Made by a program: the position numbers and the translations under genes. Shown piece by piece: positions 26,458 to 34,359 of a stretch of 64,000 nt of DNA. The number at the start of each line of letters is the position of its first letter. Within the stretch, counting starts at the first letter, position 1. Source of the DNA: Bacteroidia bacterium (lineage in GTDB: Bacteria; Bacteroidota; Bacteroidia; AKYH767-A; OLB10); assembly GCA_037045145.1 (NCBI GenBank), contig JBAOIA010000012.1, positions 310,001 to 374,000 on the forward strand, given 5' to 3'. The notes under the pieces were generated by a model. That model saw only the letters and a program-made list of their open reading frames with translations. It was not told the DNA's origin and did not search any database.

Positions 26458-27780
26458 CTAACAGGTTCTGACAGTACAGGTTAGGCCCACAGAAACAATT
26501 TCCACCTGTTCCTGCCTCTCAATCCAACCGGTTTCTGCAACAGCGTCATACACCCTGCCGTCAACCATAATTTTTCCGGAAGGTCTTAAGGCAGTAAATG
26601 CTGTTCCACGCATACCGGGTTGAATAATGTCAATATCTGTATGCGCCCTGAAACCATGTTCGGAAGGTTGTGTAGTTTGAAGCGTCAACTTACTGAGGCG
26701 CTTTGAGTCATTAATTCTTCCGATAAAATAAAGTATCAGAAACACAGCACCAAGCATGGCACCAAGACTTATTAAAATACTTTGTGTTATTTGTGTCGGA
26801 CTTGTGAGTGTAAAATCCCATCCTTTGTTGTTGAGCATACTCAAAGCAAAACCCATGGTAGTGCAAATTATTCCGGCAATGCCTGCAACACCAAAACCAG
26901 GAATGACAAAAAACTCAAGAGCCAATAAAATCACACCACTTACAAAAAGCAATATCTCCCAATTGGCGGCAAGTCCTTCGAGGTATAATGGTGCAAAATA
27001 TAAGATTGCGGCAACAAAAGATGCTGCAATCGGGAAAATTGTTCCGGGTGCCTGAAATTCAAAATACAACCCTGCAAGCATAATCAGAATAAGTAAACTG
27101 CTTAATGCGGGGTGAATTAAAAAACTAATTATTTTGTCAACCCATGAAGGTTGAAATTCAATAATCTTATCACTATTCAGATTTTCTAATTTTAAGATAT
27201 CCATTTCTGTTTCAACAATGGCATTACAATATTTATTGGCCAAAGCTTCTTCTGCCGTAAACGTCAGCACTCTTCCACTATCATTTACTCCCGGAATAAC
27301 CACTCTTGGATCTACCATAGCCTCAGCAATACGTGGATCGCGATTTCTTTTCTCTGCAGTTGCCCGCATAATACTCCGCATGTACGATTGATATTTATCA
27401 GGCGCGGCTTCACCTTGCTCTGTAACAACAGTGGCAGCACCAATACTTGAACCACTTCGCATATAAATTCTATTGCATGCAATAGAGATGAGTGCACCGG
27501 CACTTGCTGCATTTGGATCAACAAATACTACAACAGGGATTTTTGAATTCAGTATTGCAATTCTGATACTATCGGCAGCATCAAGCATGCCTCCATAAGT
27601 GTTGAGGTGAATTAAAAACAAATCTGCCTTCTGTTCATGTGCTTCACGCAATGCCTTACTGAAAATGCGTGCCATTCCTCTATCTACTTCAGACTGAAAG
27701 TTAAACCTATAAACAATGCCGGCACTAACTGATGTAACGGCAAAAAACAAAAACACTAAAGCAAAAAACAATTTTCTCAT
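26458..27780 (-). CDS. NfeD-type membrane-bound ClpP-class serine protease
   Basis: A 440-residue protein. After a signal peptide (MRKLFFALVFLFFAVTSVSA) comes a ClpP/SppA-like protease domain with NTYGG at 60-64 and the nucleophile in NAASAGA (Ser93). Four to five membrane helices follow at about 225-355, and a C-terminal NfeD OB-fold begins around 385 (GMRGTAFTALRPSGKIMVDG). This is the long NfeD (1510-N-like) architecture. The family is associated with membrane quality control, usually together with a stomatin/flotillin partner; no such gene lies beside it here. Confidence 0.9.
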   Translation of the reverse strand: MRKLFFALVFLFFAVTSVSAGIVYRFNFQSEVDRGMARIFSKALREAHEQKADLFLIHLNTYGGMLDAADSIRIAILNSKIPVVVFVDPNAASAGALISIACNRIYMRSGSSIGAATVVTEQGEAAPDKYQSYMRSIMRATAEKRNRDPRIAEAMVDPRVVIPGVNDSGRVLTFTAEEALANKYCNAIVETEMDILKLENLNSDKIIEFQPSWVDKIISFLIHPALSSLLILIMLAGLYFEFQAPGTIFPIAASFVAAILYFAPLYLEGLAANWEILLFVSGVILLALEFFVIPGFGVAGIAGIICTTMGFALSMLNNKGWDFTLTSPTQITQSILISLGAMLGAVFLILYFIGRINDSKRLSKLTLQTTQPSEHGFRAHTDIDIIQPGMRGTAFTALRPSGKIMVDGRVYDAVAETGWIERQEQVEIVSVGLTCTVRTC

Positions 27781-27925
27781 TTCATTTGAGTTGAATATTC
27801 AAAATTGCACAATTACTACTTACAACTGTCGTTTTGATGTTAATTAATTTGTTCAAAACCAATTAAAGTAACTTCATTTACGAGGAAGGGATTTTTTTAG
27901 TATTGTAAAAATAAAAGCGATCGGG

Positions 27926-28915
27926 ATGAAAATCAAAGTTTCTTTATTAATAGCCACAGCAGCGCTCAGCATTTCAACTACCATTGCACAGAATGGTTTC
28001 AGAACAATTGCAGGCAAAAAATGTCAGCTTTATAAGGTTGTAGCTAAAGATACCTGGTCTGGTTTATCCAGAAAATATCATAAAGAAATTGATGAATTAA
28101 AAGCAGTTAATCCGGGCATTAACGATTTAAAAATCGGACAAATTATTAATATTCCTATTGAAAACACCAACGATAAAAGTGAAAGTAAGTCTGATACTTC
28201 TGCCGAAATAAAAATCAATAAGCCGGTTGCTGCAATTCCTGTTTCCGTAAAAAGTAATAACAAGTTACATGTTATTGAAAAGGGTGAAACACTTTTTGGT
28301 ATTGCAAGAAAATATGATGTAAGTGCAAACGATATTCGCAAATGGAATCATCTTGAAAATGACGGAATAAAAGCTGGTCAGAAATTAATTGTTGCAACTA
28401 CGGAGAGTGCTTCATTAAAAACTGAAGTTAAAAAACAGGAGACCACAAGCGAACCTATTCTTCAGCCACTTGATGACAAAAAGTTAGAAGCAAAAAACAG
28501 TGAAGTAAAAAACGATTCAAAATTAATTGCAGAGGCTAGTAATAAAGCAATACCTCCATCACCGTCACCCAGTGAGTTGGAGTATAAACCCATGCGCACA
28601 GAAGTAAAGCGCAGCAGTGGTAAATCGGGTGCTGTAATTGAGGTAAATGAATCGGGAATGGCTTCGTGGATAAGAGATGGTGAAATAAATCAAAGTAAAT
28701 TTTATGCCTTACATCGCAATGCTCCTCCCGGCACAATAATTAAAGTCACCAATAGAATGAATGGCGATTATGTTTTTGTGAAAGTTGTTGGTACATTGCC
28801 CGACACTGGCGACAATGACAAACAAATTCTTAAAATGTCTGAAGCTGCGGCAAAAAGAATTGGCGCTATAAATGAAAAATTTCAGGTTGAGCTTAATTAC
28901 GGCATGACCAATTAA
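27926..28915 (+). CDS. Secreted LysM protein with RlpA-like C-terminal domain
   Basis: A 329-residue exported protein with a signal peptide (MKIKVSLLIATAALSI...AQ) and two LysM peptidoglycan-binding domains at about 34-78 and 113-157 (for example HVIEKGETLFGIARKYDVS). A Lys/Ser-rich linker follows. From about 240 there is a double-psi beta-barrel-like domain (GMASWIRDG ... ALHRNAPPGTIIKVTNRMNG) resembling RlpA. RlpA is a lytic transglycosylase, but the catalytic Asp/His arrangement is not evident here, so a binding or structural role at the cell wall is as likely. Confidence 0.82.
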   Translation: MKIKVSLLIATAALSISTTIAQNGFRTIAGKKCQLYKVVAKDTWSGLSRKYHKEIDELKAVNPGINDLKIGQIINIPIENTNDKSESKSDTSAEIKINKPVAAIPVSVKSNNKLHVIEKGETLFGIARKYDVSANDIRKWNHLENDGIKAGQKLIVATTESASLKTEVKKQETTSEPILQPLDDKKLEAKNSEVKNDSKLIAEASNKAIPPSPSPSELEYKPMRTEVKRSSGKSGAVIEVNESGMASWIRDGEINQSKFYALHRNAPPGTIIKVTNRMNGDYVFVKVVGTLPDTGDNDKQILKMSEAAAKRIGAINEKFQVELNYGMTN

Positions 28916-29032
28916 TGGAAAATGTTGTTTTATAATACATTGACGTACGCACTGCCAGGCAAAAAGTCTATTGGTTCTCCTCTATACCGGAACCAACAGT
29001 AAACCCTGTCGGATTTTACAAGTTACTTTTCA

Positions 29033-29041
29033 TATTTTTGC
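29033..29041 (+). promoter_or_regulatory. Promoter -7 box of the thiolase gene
   Basis: TATTTTTGC ends 25 nt before the ATG at 29067. Confidence 0.5.
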
Positions 29042-29066
29042 GGTTTATAATTAAAAATTCTGCAAA

Positions 29067-30245
29067 ATGAAAGAAGTATATATTGTATCGGCAGTGCGTA
29101 CACCAATGGGAAGTTTCGGTGGCAAACTGTCATCATTTTCTGCAACCCGCTTGGGTGCAATAGCCATTAAAGGTGCTATTGATCGCATCAAACTCAACCC
29201 ATCAGAAATCAAAGAAGTGTATATGGGTAGTGTTTTACAAGCCAACTTAGGACAAGCGCCCGCACGTCAGGCTGCGAAGTTTGCAGGCTTGCCCGACACC
29301 GTTCAATGTACTACAATCAATAAAGTTTGTGCTTCGGGAATGAAAGCTGTAATGTTAGCAGCACAGAGCATTATGCTTGGCGACAATGATGTAATTGTTG
29401 CCGGAGGTATGGAAAGCATGAGTAATGTTCCATTCTATATGCAAAATATGCGATGGGGAAATAAATATGGTGATGTTTCTGCCATTGATGGTTTGGCTAA
29501 AGATGGATTGACAGATGTTTATCATAATTATGCAATGGGAAATGCCGCGGATTTATGCGCAAGAGAATGTAATTTTTCACGTCAGGATCAGGATACCTAT
29601 GCAATACAATCATACAAACGCAGTGCTGATGCCTGGGCTGAAGGAAAATTTAAGGATGAAATTGTTCCGGTCGAAATTCCGCAGCGCAAAGGGGATCCGG
29701 TTATTTTTGCAGAAGACGAAGAATATAAAAACGTACATTTTGATAAGATTCCGGGATTAAAACCCGCTTTCAGTAAAGAAGGAACCGTAACAGCTGCCAA
29801 TGCTTCAACCATGAATGATGGTGCCGCTGCATTAATATTAATGAGTAAAGAAAAAGCAGAAGCCTTGGGACTGAAACCCCTTGGGCGTATCCGCAGTTAT
29901 GCCGATGCAGAGCAAGCACCTGAATGGTTTACTACTACTCCATCAAAGGCATTGCCAAGAGCAGTTGAAAAAGCAGGCCTAAAAATGTCTGACTTAGAGT
30001 TTGTAGAACTCAACGAAGCATTTTCTGTAGTTGCTTTGGCCAATATGAAAGAAATGAATCTTGACCCTGTAAAAGTAAATGTCAATGGTGGTGCAGTTGC
30101 ATTAGGTCATCCATTAGGATGCTCCGGTGCAAGAATATTAGTTACACTGCTAAATGTTTTAAAACAGAATAATGCAAAAATTGGTGGTGCCGCAATATGC
30201 AATGGTGGTGGTGGTGCCAGCGCTATGGTGATTGAAAGAATGTGA
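29067..30245 (+). CDS. Acetyl-CoA C-acyltransferase (thiolase)
   Basis: A 392-residue thiolase that either condenses two acetyl-CoA or cleaves 3-ketoacyl-CoA. The acylated Cys is in NKVCASGMKAV (Cys88), the base His in ALGHPLGCSGAR (His348) and the second catalytic Cys in ICNGGGG (Cys378), so it should be active. Size and motifs fit acetyl-CoA acetyltransferase. No beta-oxidation or ketone-body genes are adjacent, so the direction in vivo is open; it could serve degradation of amino-acid carbon skeletons made by the E1 fusion enzyme. It is monocistronic, with a clear promoter box and terminator. Confidence 0.95.
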   Translation: MKEVYIVSAVRTPMGSFGGKLSSFSATRLGAIAIKGAIDRIKLNPSEIKEVYMGSVLQANLGQAPARQAAKFAGLPDTVQCTTINKVCASGMKAVMLAAQSIMLGDNDVIVAGGMESMSNVPFYMQNMRWGNKYGDVSAIDGLAKDGLTDVYHNYAMGNAADLCARECNFSRQDQDTYAIQSYKRSADAWAEGKFKDEIVPVEIPQRKGDPVIFAEDEEYKNVHFDKIPGLKPAFSKEGTVTAANASTMNDGAAALILMSKEKAEALGLKPLGRIRSYADAEQAPEWFTTTPSKALPRAVEKAGLKMSDLEFVELNEAFSVVALANMKEMNLDPVKVNVNGGAVALGHPLGCSGARILVTLLNVLKQNNAKIGGAAICNGGGGASAMVIERM

Positions 30246-30265
30246 TTCTTAATTACAATTTTAAT

Positions 30266-30295
30266 AAAAAAGCTGCGTCATAGGCAGCTTTTTTT
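30266..30295 (+). terminator. Hairpin terminator after thiolase
   Basis: AAAAAAGCTGC (30266-30276) pairs with GCAGCTTTTTT (30284-30294) around the loop GTCATAG. The flanking A and T tracts make it usable in both directions, which suits the convergent gene ending at 30345. Confidence 0.88.
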
Positions 30296-30344
30296 ATTTA
30301 AATACTAATAACTAATAAATCACTAAACAAAAAATCAACTATAA

Positions 30345-31928
30345 TTATCTGACAATAGCAATTTGCTCTTTTTCAGCCACACCATAAGTTTCAATGTTTA
30401 AAAAATAGAAACCTGCTGGTAGTTGAGAGGTATTAATTTTAACCATTCCACTGCACCATTCAATAGGAACAGAAACCCTATTGCCAACCGGATTATACAT
30501 CTGTATCTTAGGTGCTTCATCAGTGTCAAACTGAATAGTCAATAAATCTTTTACCGGATTGGGAAATATAGAATAATGATAAGGGCTTACATAAACTCTT
30601 TGTGCAGGAAACGTTTCTGTTTTTCCATCATAATCTGTTTGTGACAATCTGTACCATGAAGTGCCGCTCACAGGATAATTGTCGGTATAGTTATAATACT
30701 GTTGAACATTTCCATTGCCCTGACTATTTATGCTGGCCAATTTTGACCACTGCAAACCATCTGCAGACTTCTCAATTGTAAAGTGACTGTTGTTTTTTTC
30801 AAATGCTGTTGCCCAATTAAGCTTCACCCTATTTTTTTCGGCTTTTGCAGTAAATGATAGCAACTCAACAGGCAATGCACCGGGATCGTTAAAGCCAAAT
30901 CCAAATCCTTGGGCTCCGCCAACAGCACCTCCTGAAGTAAAGTTTGTGGTGCATTTTGTAGAAAAAGAAGGGCAACAACCTTGTTGAATCACTCCGAAAA
31001 AACCTGCTCCAAATCCATCAGAGGTAATATGAACTTCTGCATTAGTATATTGAGGAATGTTTGAAATTGGTATTAATGTAAAACAGAACTCATAAGCTAA
31101 ACACGTATTTGGCGTACCGGTAAAATCACCTCTGCCAATACCTGCAGCATCTATAAATTGCATTGTCCAGGTTTGCCCGCCATTAGATGCTGTTGCCACC
31201 CAATTACCCGCATTATAAAATCCGGGAATTACTGGTGCAATCTGTGGATTCAAATATCCGGATGCAGGAAAATCAAACACAAATCTTTTTACTCCTTCGA
31301 CTCCTGTTGTATTTTTAAAAAAAGTAGTTATACATACAGTATCGACAACATTTAATGGTGAGAAAAATAATGGTGCAGTTTGATAAACCCCATTAACTGC
31401 TATCTGAAAGAAAGGTTTTGTTGGCTCAAAAGGAGGCGTTGCACATACACTTCCGTCAAACGAAAGATTGCCCTGTGTATTAGGTATATTTATTACTGTA
31501 AAATTAGTATCACTGCCAAAAGCTATATCATAGTTAATTGTTGTTGCTGCATCAACCCAAACATAAAGTATTGTATCATTTGAGGTATTAACACTTAGAT
31601 CGCATTCCGGCAATATAGAATAAATACTTCCCAAAGGCATACACGATCCACAAACCTTTTCTGCAAAAACCCTGAATGGACCTGTACAATTTTTAATTGA
31701 AACAAAAAGTTTGTCGGCTCCATTTGAAATGTTTACCTGATAGAGTACATCCTCACCTACAATGTTACATGATGGTCCTGCAATGTCATCCCCCATGCCG
31801 GCATTGGTTTGATTAAATAGTGTTACACCGGGACAAATGTTAACTTGCAAGGGATTGCCGCAGTTGTTTTGTGCTGTTGTTTGTATTGAAACCATTATAC
31901 AAACAACAAAGGTGGTTAAACTCTTCAT
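30345..31928 (-). CDS. T9SS-sorted secreted protein
   Basis: A 527-residue exported protein from the ATG at 31928 (MKSLTTFVVCIMVSIQTTAQ signal). The N-terminal 300 residues are beta-rich with many Cys (CGNPLQVNICPG, CVTTFF-type strands) and match nothing I can name. A fibronectin-like strand region follows (LLSFTAKAEKNRVKLNWATA), common just before sorting domains. The last 80 residues are a T9SS type A domain (YSIFPNPVKDLLTIQFD ... LPAGFYFLNIETYG). It is probably surface-bound or released. The longer frame to 32009 adds a charged N-terminus and is rejected. Confidence 0.85.
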   Translation of the reverse strand: MKSLTTFVVCIMVSIQTTAQNNCGNPLQVNICPGVTLFNQTNAGMGDDIAGPSCNIVGEDVLYQVNISNGADKLFVSIKNCTGPFRVFAEKVCGSCMPLGSIYSILPECDLSVNTSNDTILYVWVDAATTINYDIAFGSDTNFTVINIPNTQGNLSFDGSVCATPPFEPTKPFFQIAVNGVYQTAPLFFSPLNVVDTVCITTFFKNTTGVEGVKRFVFDFPASGYLNPQIAPVIPGFYNAGNWVATASNGGQTWTMQFIDAAGIGRGDFTGTPNTCLAYEFCFTLIPISNIPQYTNAEVHITSDGFGAGFFGVIQQGCCPSFSTKCTTNFTSGGAVGGAQGFGFGFNDPGALPVELLSFTAKAEKNRVKLNWATAFEKNNSHFTIEKSADGLQWSKLASINSQGNGNVQQYYNYTDNYPVSGTSWYRLSQTDYDGKTETFPAQRVYVSPYHYSIFPNPVKDLLTIQFDTDEAPKIQMYNPVGNRVSVPIEWCSGMVKINTSQLPAGFYFLNIETYGVAEKEQIAIVR

Positions 31929-32262
31929 TTGGCTGGTTATTAATTTGGAGTTATACTTATTGCAGACAATATCAGTTTGCTTTAACGCACTTCTGATATT
32001 TGTCTTCACCTACCATTTCAAAGATTATACCAAATAAAAAATAAAGTTTTTCAACATCACTTCTGTTTTTAATTGAAATACTGTATGGGAAATGTAATCT
32101 ATATGATTGTTTTGAATAGCCAATTTTGATTCATTTATCACGAATAAAAACAATCTCTGATGATTTATACTAAAATATTTTTTCTGTTATTTTACATCTG
32201 ATGGCACTTTACATTTTACTTTGCAGACCATTATACTACAACAAAATTAATTGCTAAAAAAA
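31929..32262. other. Divergent intergenic region
   Basis: 334 nt between the T9SS cargo gene and the AlkD-like gene. It holds no open frame of note. A TTTTACTTTGC sequence at about 32214-32224 is a partial -7 match for the AlkD-like gene. Nothing else stands out. Confidence 0.5.
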
Positions 32263-32979
32263 ATGAATAAAGAAATTATTCAAAGTATAAGAAAGGAACT
32301 AAAGAATATTGCAAGTGAAGAAGTACGCAACATTGCTTCGCGGTTTTTCAAATCAGGTGAAATAGCAAAAGTTTACGGAGTCAAATCGCCTGTTGTTAGA
32401 AGCATTGGCAAAAAATATTTACAACAAATAAAGCTGCTATCTAAAGAAAATATTTTTGATATATGTGAAAATCTTTGGCAGTCGTCATATCTGGAAGAAT
32501 CCATCATTGCATGTATGTTTACAGAATCCATTCACAAAAAAATTGAAGTTGGTGATATTAAAATTTTTGAAAGCTGGATAAATAAACATGTCAACAATTG
32601 GGCATCATGTGATACATTTTGCAATCATACCATTGGAAGTTACCTGATTAAGTTTCCGCAAGAAGTTAATATACTGACAAAATGGGCAATCTCAAAAAAC
32701 AGGTGGATGAGACGTGCAGCAGCAGTTTCGCTGATAGTGCCGGCACGAAAAGGATTATTTCTTTCTGAAATTTTTATGATTGCAGACCTGCTTCTTACTG
32801 ATGATGATGATTTAGTACAGAAAGGATATGGGTGGATGCTGAAGTCTGCCTGTCAGTATAATGAGCGAGATGTTTTCCAATATGTAATGGCAAATAAAAC
32901 AGTGATGCCGCGTACTGCCTTACGTTATGCCATTGAAAAAATGCCTGATAATTTGAAGCGACAAGCCATGTCCAAATAA
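32263..32979 (+). CDS. DNA alkylation repair protein, AlkD-like
   Basis: A 238-residue all-helical protein with HEAT-like repeats in the style of AlkD glycosylases, which remove positively charged alkylated bases. Recognisable parts are the N-terminal AKVYGVKSPVVRSIGKKY and the central NNWASCDTFCNHTIGSYL with the family's W-x-x-x-D segment, followed by WMRRAAAVSLIVPARKG and DDDLVQKGYGWMLKSA. The ATG at 32263 is preferred over a TTG four codons upstream. The gene stands alone. Confidence 0.88.
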   Translation: MNKEIIQSIRKELKNIASEEVRNIASRFFKSGEIAKVYGVKSPVVRSIGKKYLQQIKLLSKENIFDICENLWQSSYLEESIIACMFTESIHKKIEVGDIKIFESWINKHVNNWASCDTFCNHTIGSYLIKFPQEVNILTKWAISKNRWMRRAAAVSLIVPARKGLFLSEIFMIADLLLTDDDDLVQKGYGWMLKSACQYNERDVFQYVMANKTVMPRTALRYAIEKMPDNLKRQAMSK

Positions 32980-33067
32980 CATTGTGCACGTAATGATGAT
33001 GTGTCATAACTAACATCTTCCTTAATTTCTAATAATCTAAATTTGCCACCTGAGTATAAGTCATTAT

Positions 33068-33763
33068 ATGAAATTACCTTTTTTTATTTTTATGCTTTTT
33101 ATGGTTACGCAAAGTCTTGCGCAAGAAGAAAGCATCAATACCGACAGGCCGGACCAAAGCGATGGTGTTTATACATTAACTAAAAACAAGCTTCAAATCG
33201 AAGAAGGTATTACAACTGGGGAAAACTATTTTGTAAACAATCTGATGCTTCGCTATGGAATAACAAGATTCACAGAAATTCGGCTGCTTGCCGATGCCGG
33301 AAAAGTTGGTGACTTAAAGGGCTTATTACCTTTAACAATGAGTGTTAAACAAAAAATTATGGGGCAAAAAAAGTAACTGCCTGCCCTTACATTTGTGGGC
33401 TATGTCTCTTTTCAAAAACTTGCAGCAAAGGAATTCAGAGGTAATAAAATTCCGTATGAACTAAAATTAGCATTCGAAAATGAATTGAATGAAAAGTTTA
33501 CTATTTCATACAATGCAGGTGTTTCAGATGAATTTGAAACATTTAATTATACATTCAATATAGGATACTCACCTCTAAACAAAGTTTCTGTTTTTGCAGA
33601 GTATTTTGCGACCACCACAAAATCTGACACTCAACACAATGCCGATGCAGGAATATTGTTTTTAATACACCCTACATTTCAGATTGATATTGCCTGTGGT
33701 CATTCCATTGCCGACTCTGAGAGTCGTTTTTTTACTACCTTTGGACTATCCTATTTGTTTTAA
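33068..33763 (+). pseudogene. MetA-pathway-like outer-membrane protein gene split by one in-frame stop
   Basis: Two open segments, 33068-33376 and 33395-33763, lie in the same reading frame and are separated by a single TAA at 33374-33376. Read through the stop, the 231-residue sequence is continuous. It has a signal peptide (MKLPFFIFMLFMVTQSLAQ), then ESINTDRPDQSDG, typical of the phenol-degradation MetA-like or transporter beta-barrel family. It continues ...KQKIMGQKK(stop)LPALTFVGYVSFQKLAAK... and ends SRFFTTFGLSYLF with a C-terminal Phe. A CAA-to-TAA change would be enough to create the stop. It may be a true nonsense mutation, a sequencing error or strain-level variation. The PepSY-like gene follows after 12 nt. 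Confidence 0.75.
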
Positions 33764-33775
33764 AAACCAAATAAA

Positions 33776-34210
33776 ATGTTACTTAAAAAATCTTTATTAT
33801 TAGGCTTATTGACCATTTTCAGCTTGTCGTTAAAAGCGCAGGAAAAAATTATTCCCGTTGCTCAAATTCCTGAACAGGTCAAATTATTGGTATCACAACA
33901 TTTTGAAAACATCAAAATTATCTCTGCCAAACAAGAAAAAGAACTGTTAAACAAAGAGCTTGAAATAATATTAAGCAACCATACATCACTTACTTTTGAC
34001 AAAAACAATTCATTGACAGAGATAGAGTCAAACCATGGTATTCCAACCAAGTTATTGAACGATACCATTGTTGAATTGGTGCACAACAACTACCCCAATC
34101 AGAAAATTACAAGTTGGGAAAAAACAAAACTGGGTCAGAAGGTTGAGTTGGATAATGATGTAGATTTATTTTTCGACCACAATGGTAATTTTTTGCGAGC
34201 AAGTCATTAA
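33776..34210 (+). CDS. Periplasmic PepSY-like protein
   Basis: A 144-residue exported protein: signal peptide MLLKKSLLLGLLTIFSLSLK, then two short alpha/beta units (IPEQVKLLVSQHFENIKIIS and NDTIVELVHNNYPNQKITSW), the pattern of the PepSY-like (PF11396-type) family found in Bacteroidota. Related domains bind or inhibit proteins in the periplasm; no specific role is known. It lies 12 nt after the split outer-membrane protein gene, so the two probably share a transcript and perhaps a function. Confidence 0.75.
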   Translation: MLLKKSLLLGLLTIFSLSLKAQEKIIPVAQIPEQVKLLVSQHFENIKIISAKQEKELLNKELEIILSNHTSLTFDKNNSLTEIESNHGIPTKLLNDTIVELVHNNYPNQKITSWEKTKLGQKVELDNDVDLFFDHNGNFLRASH

Positions 34211-34331
34211 AGCTTGTTAGATGAATACTTTCTAAAACCTGAGTGTCAGCACTGCTGCTATCTTCATAGTTTATCCACATAAGTATCTGTTGTTGTTCAT
34301 AAGATTGCAGACAAAGCATTGGCGTTTTAGC

Positions 34332-34340
34332 TAATTTTGC
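34332..34340 (+). promoter_or_regulatory. Promoter -7 box of carB
   Basis: TAATTTTGC ends 19 nt before the carB ATG at 34360. This leaves no room for a long regulatory leader. Confidence 0.5.
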
Positions 34341-34359
34341 GCTTCAATTTCAGAATCAG

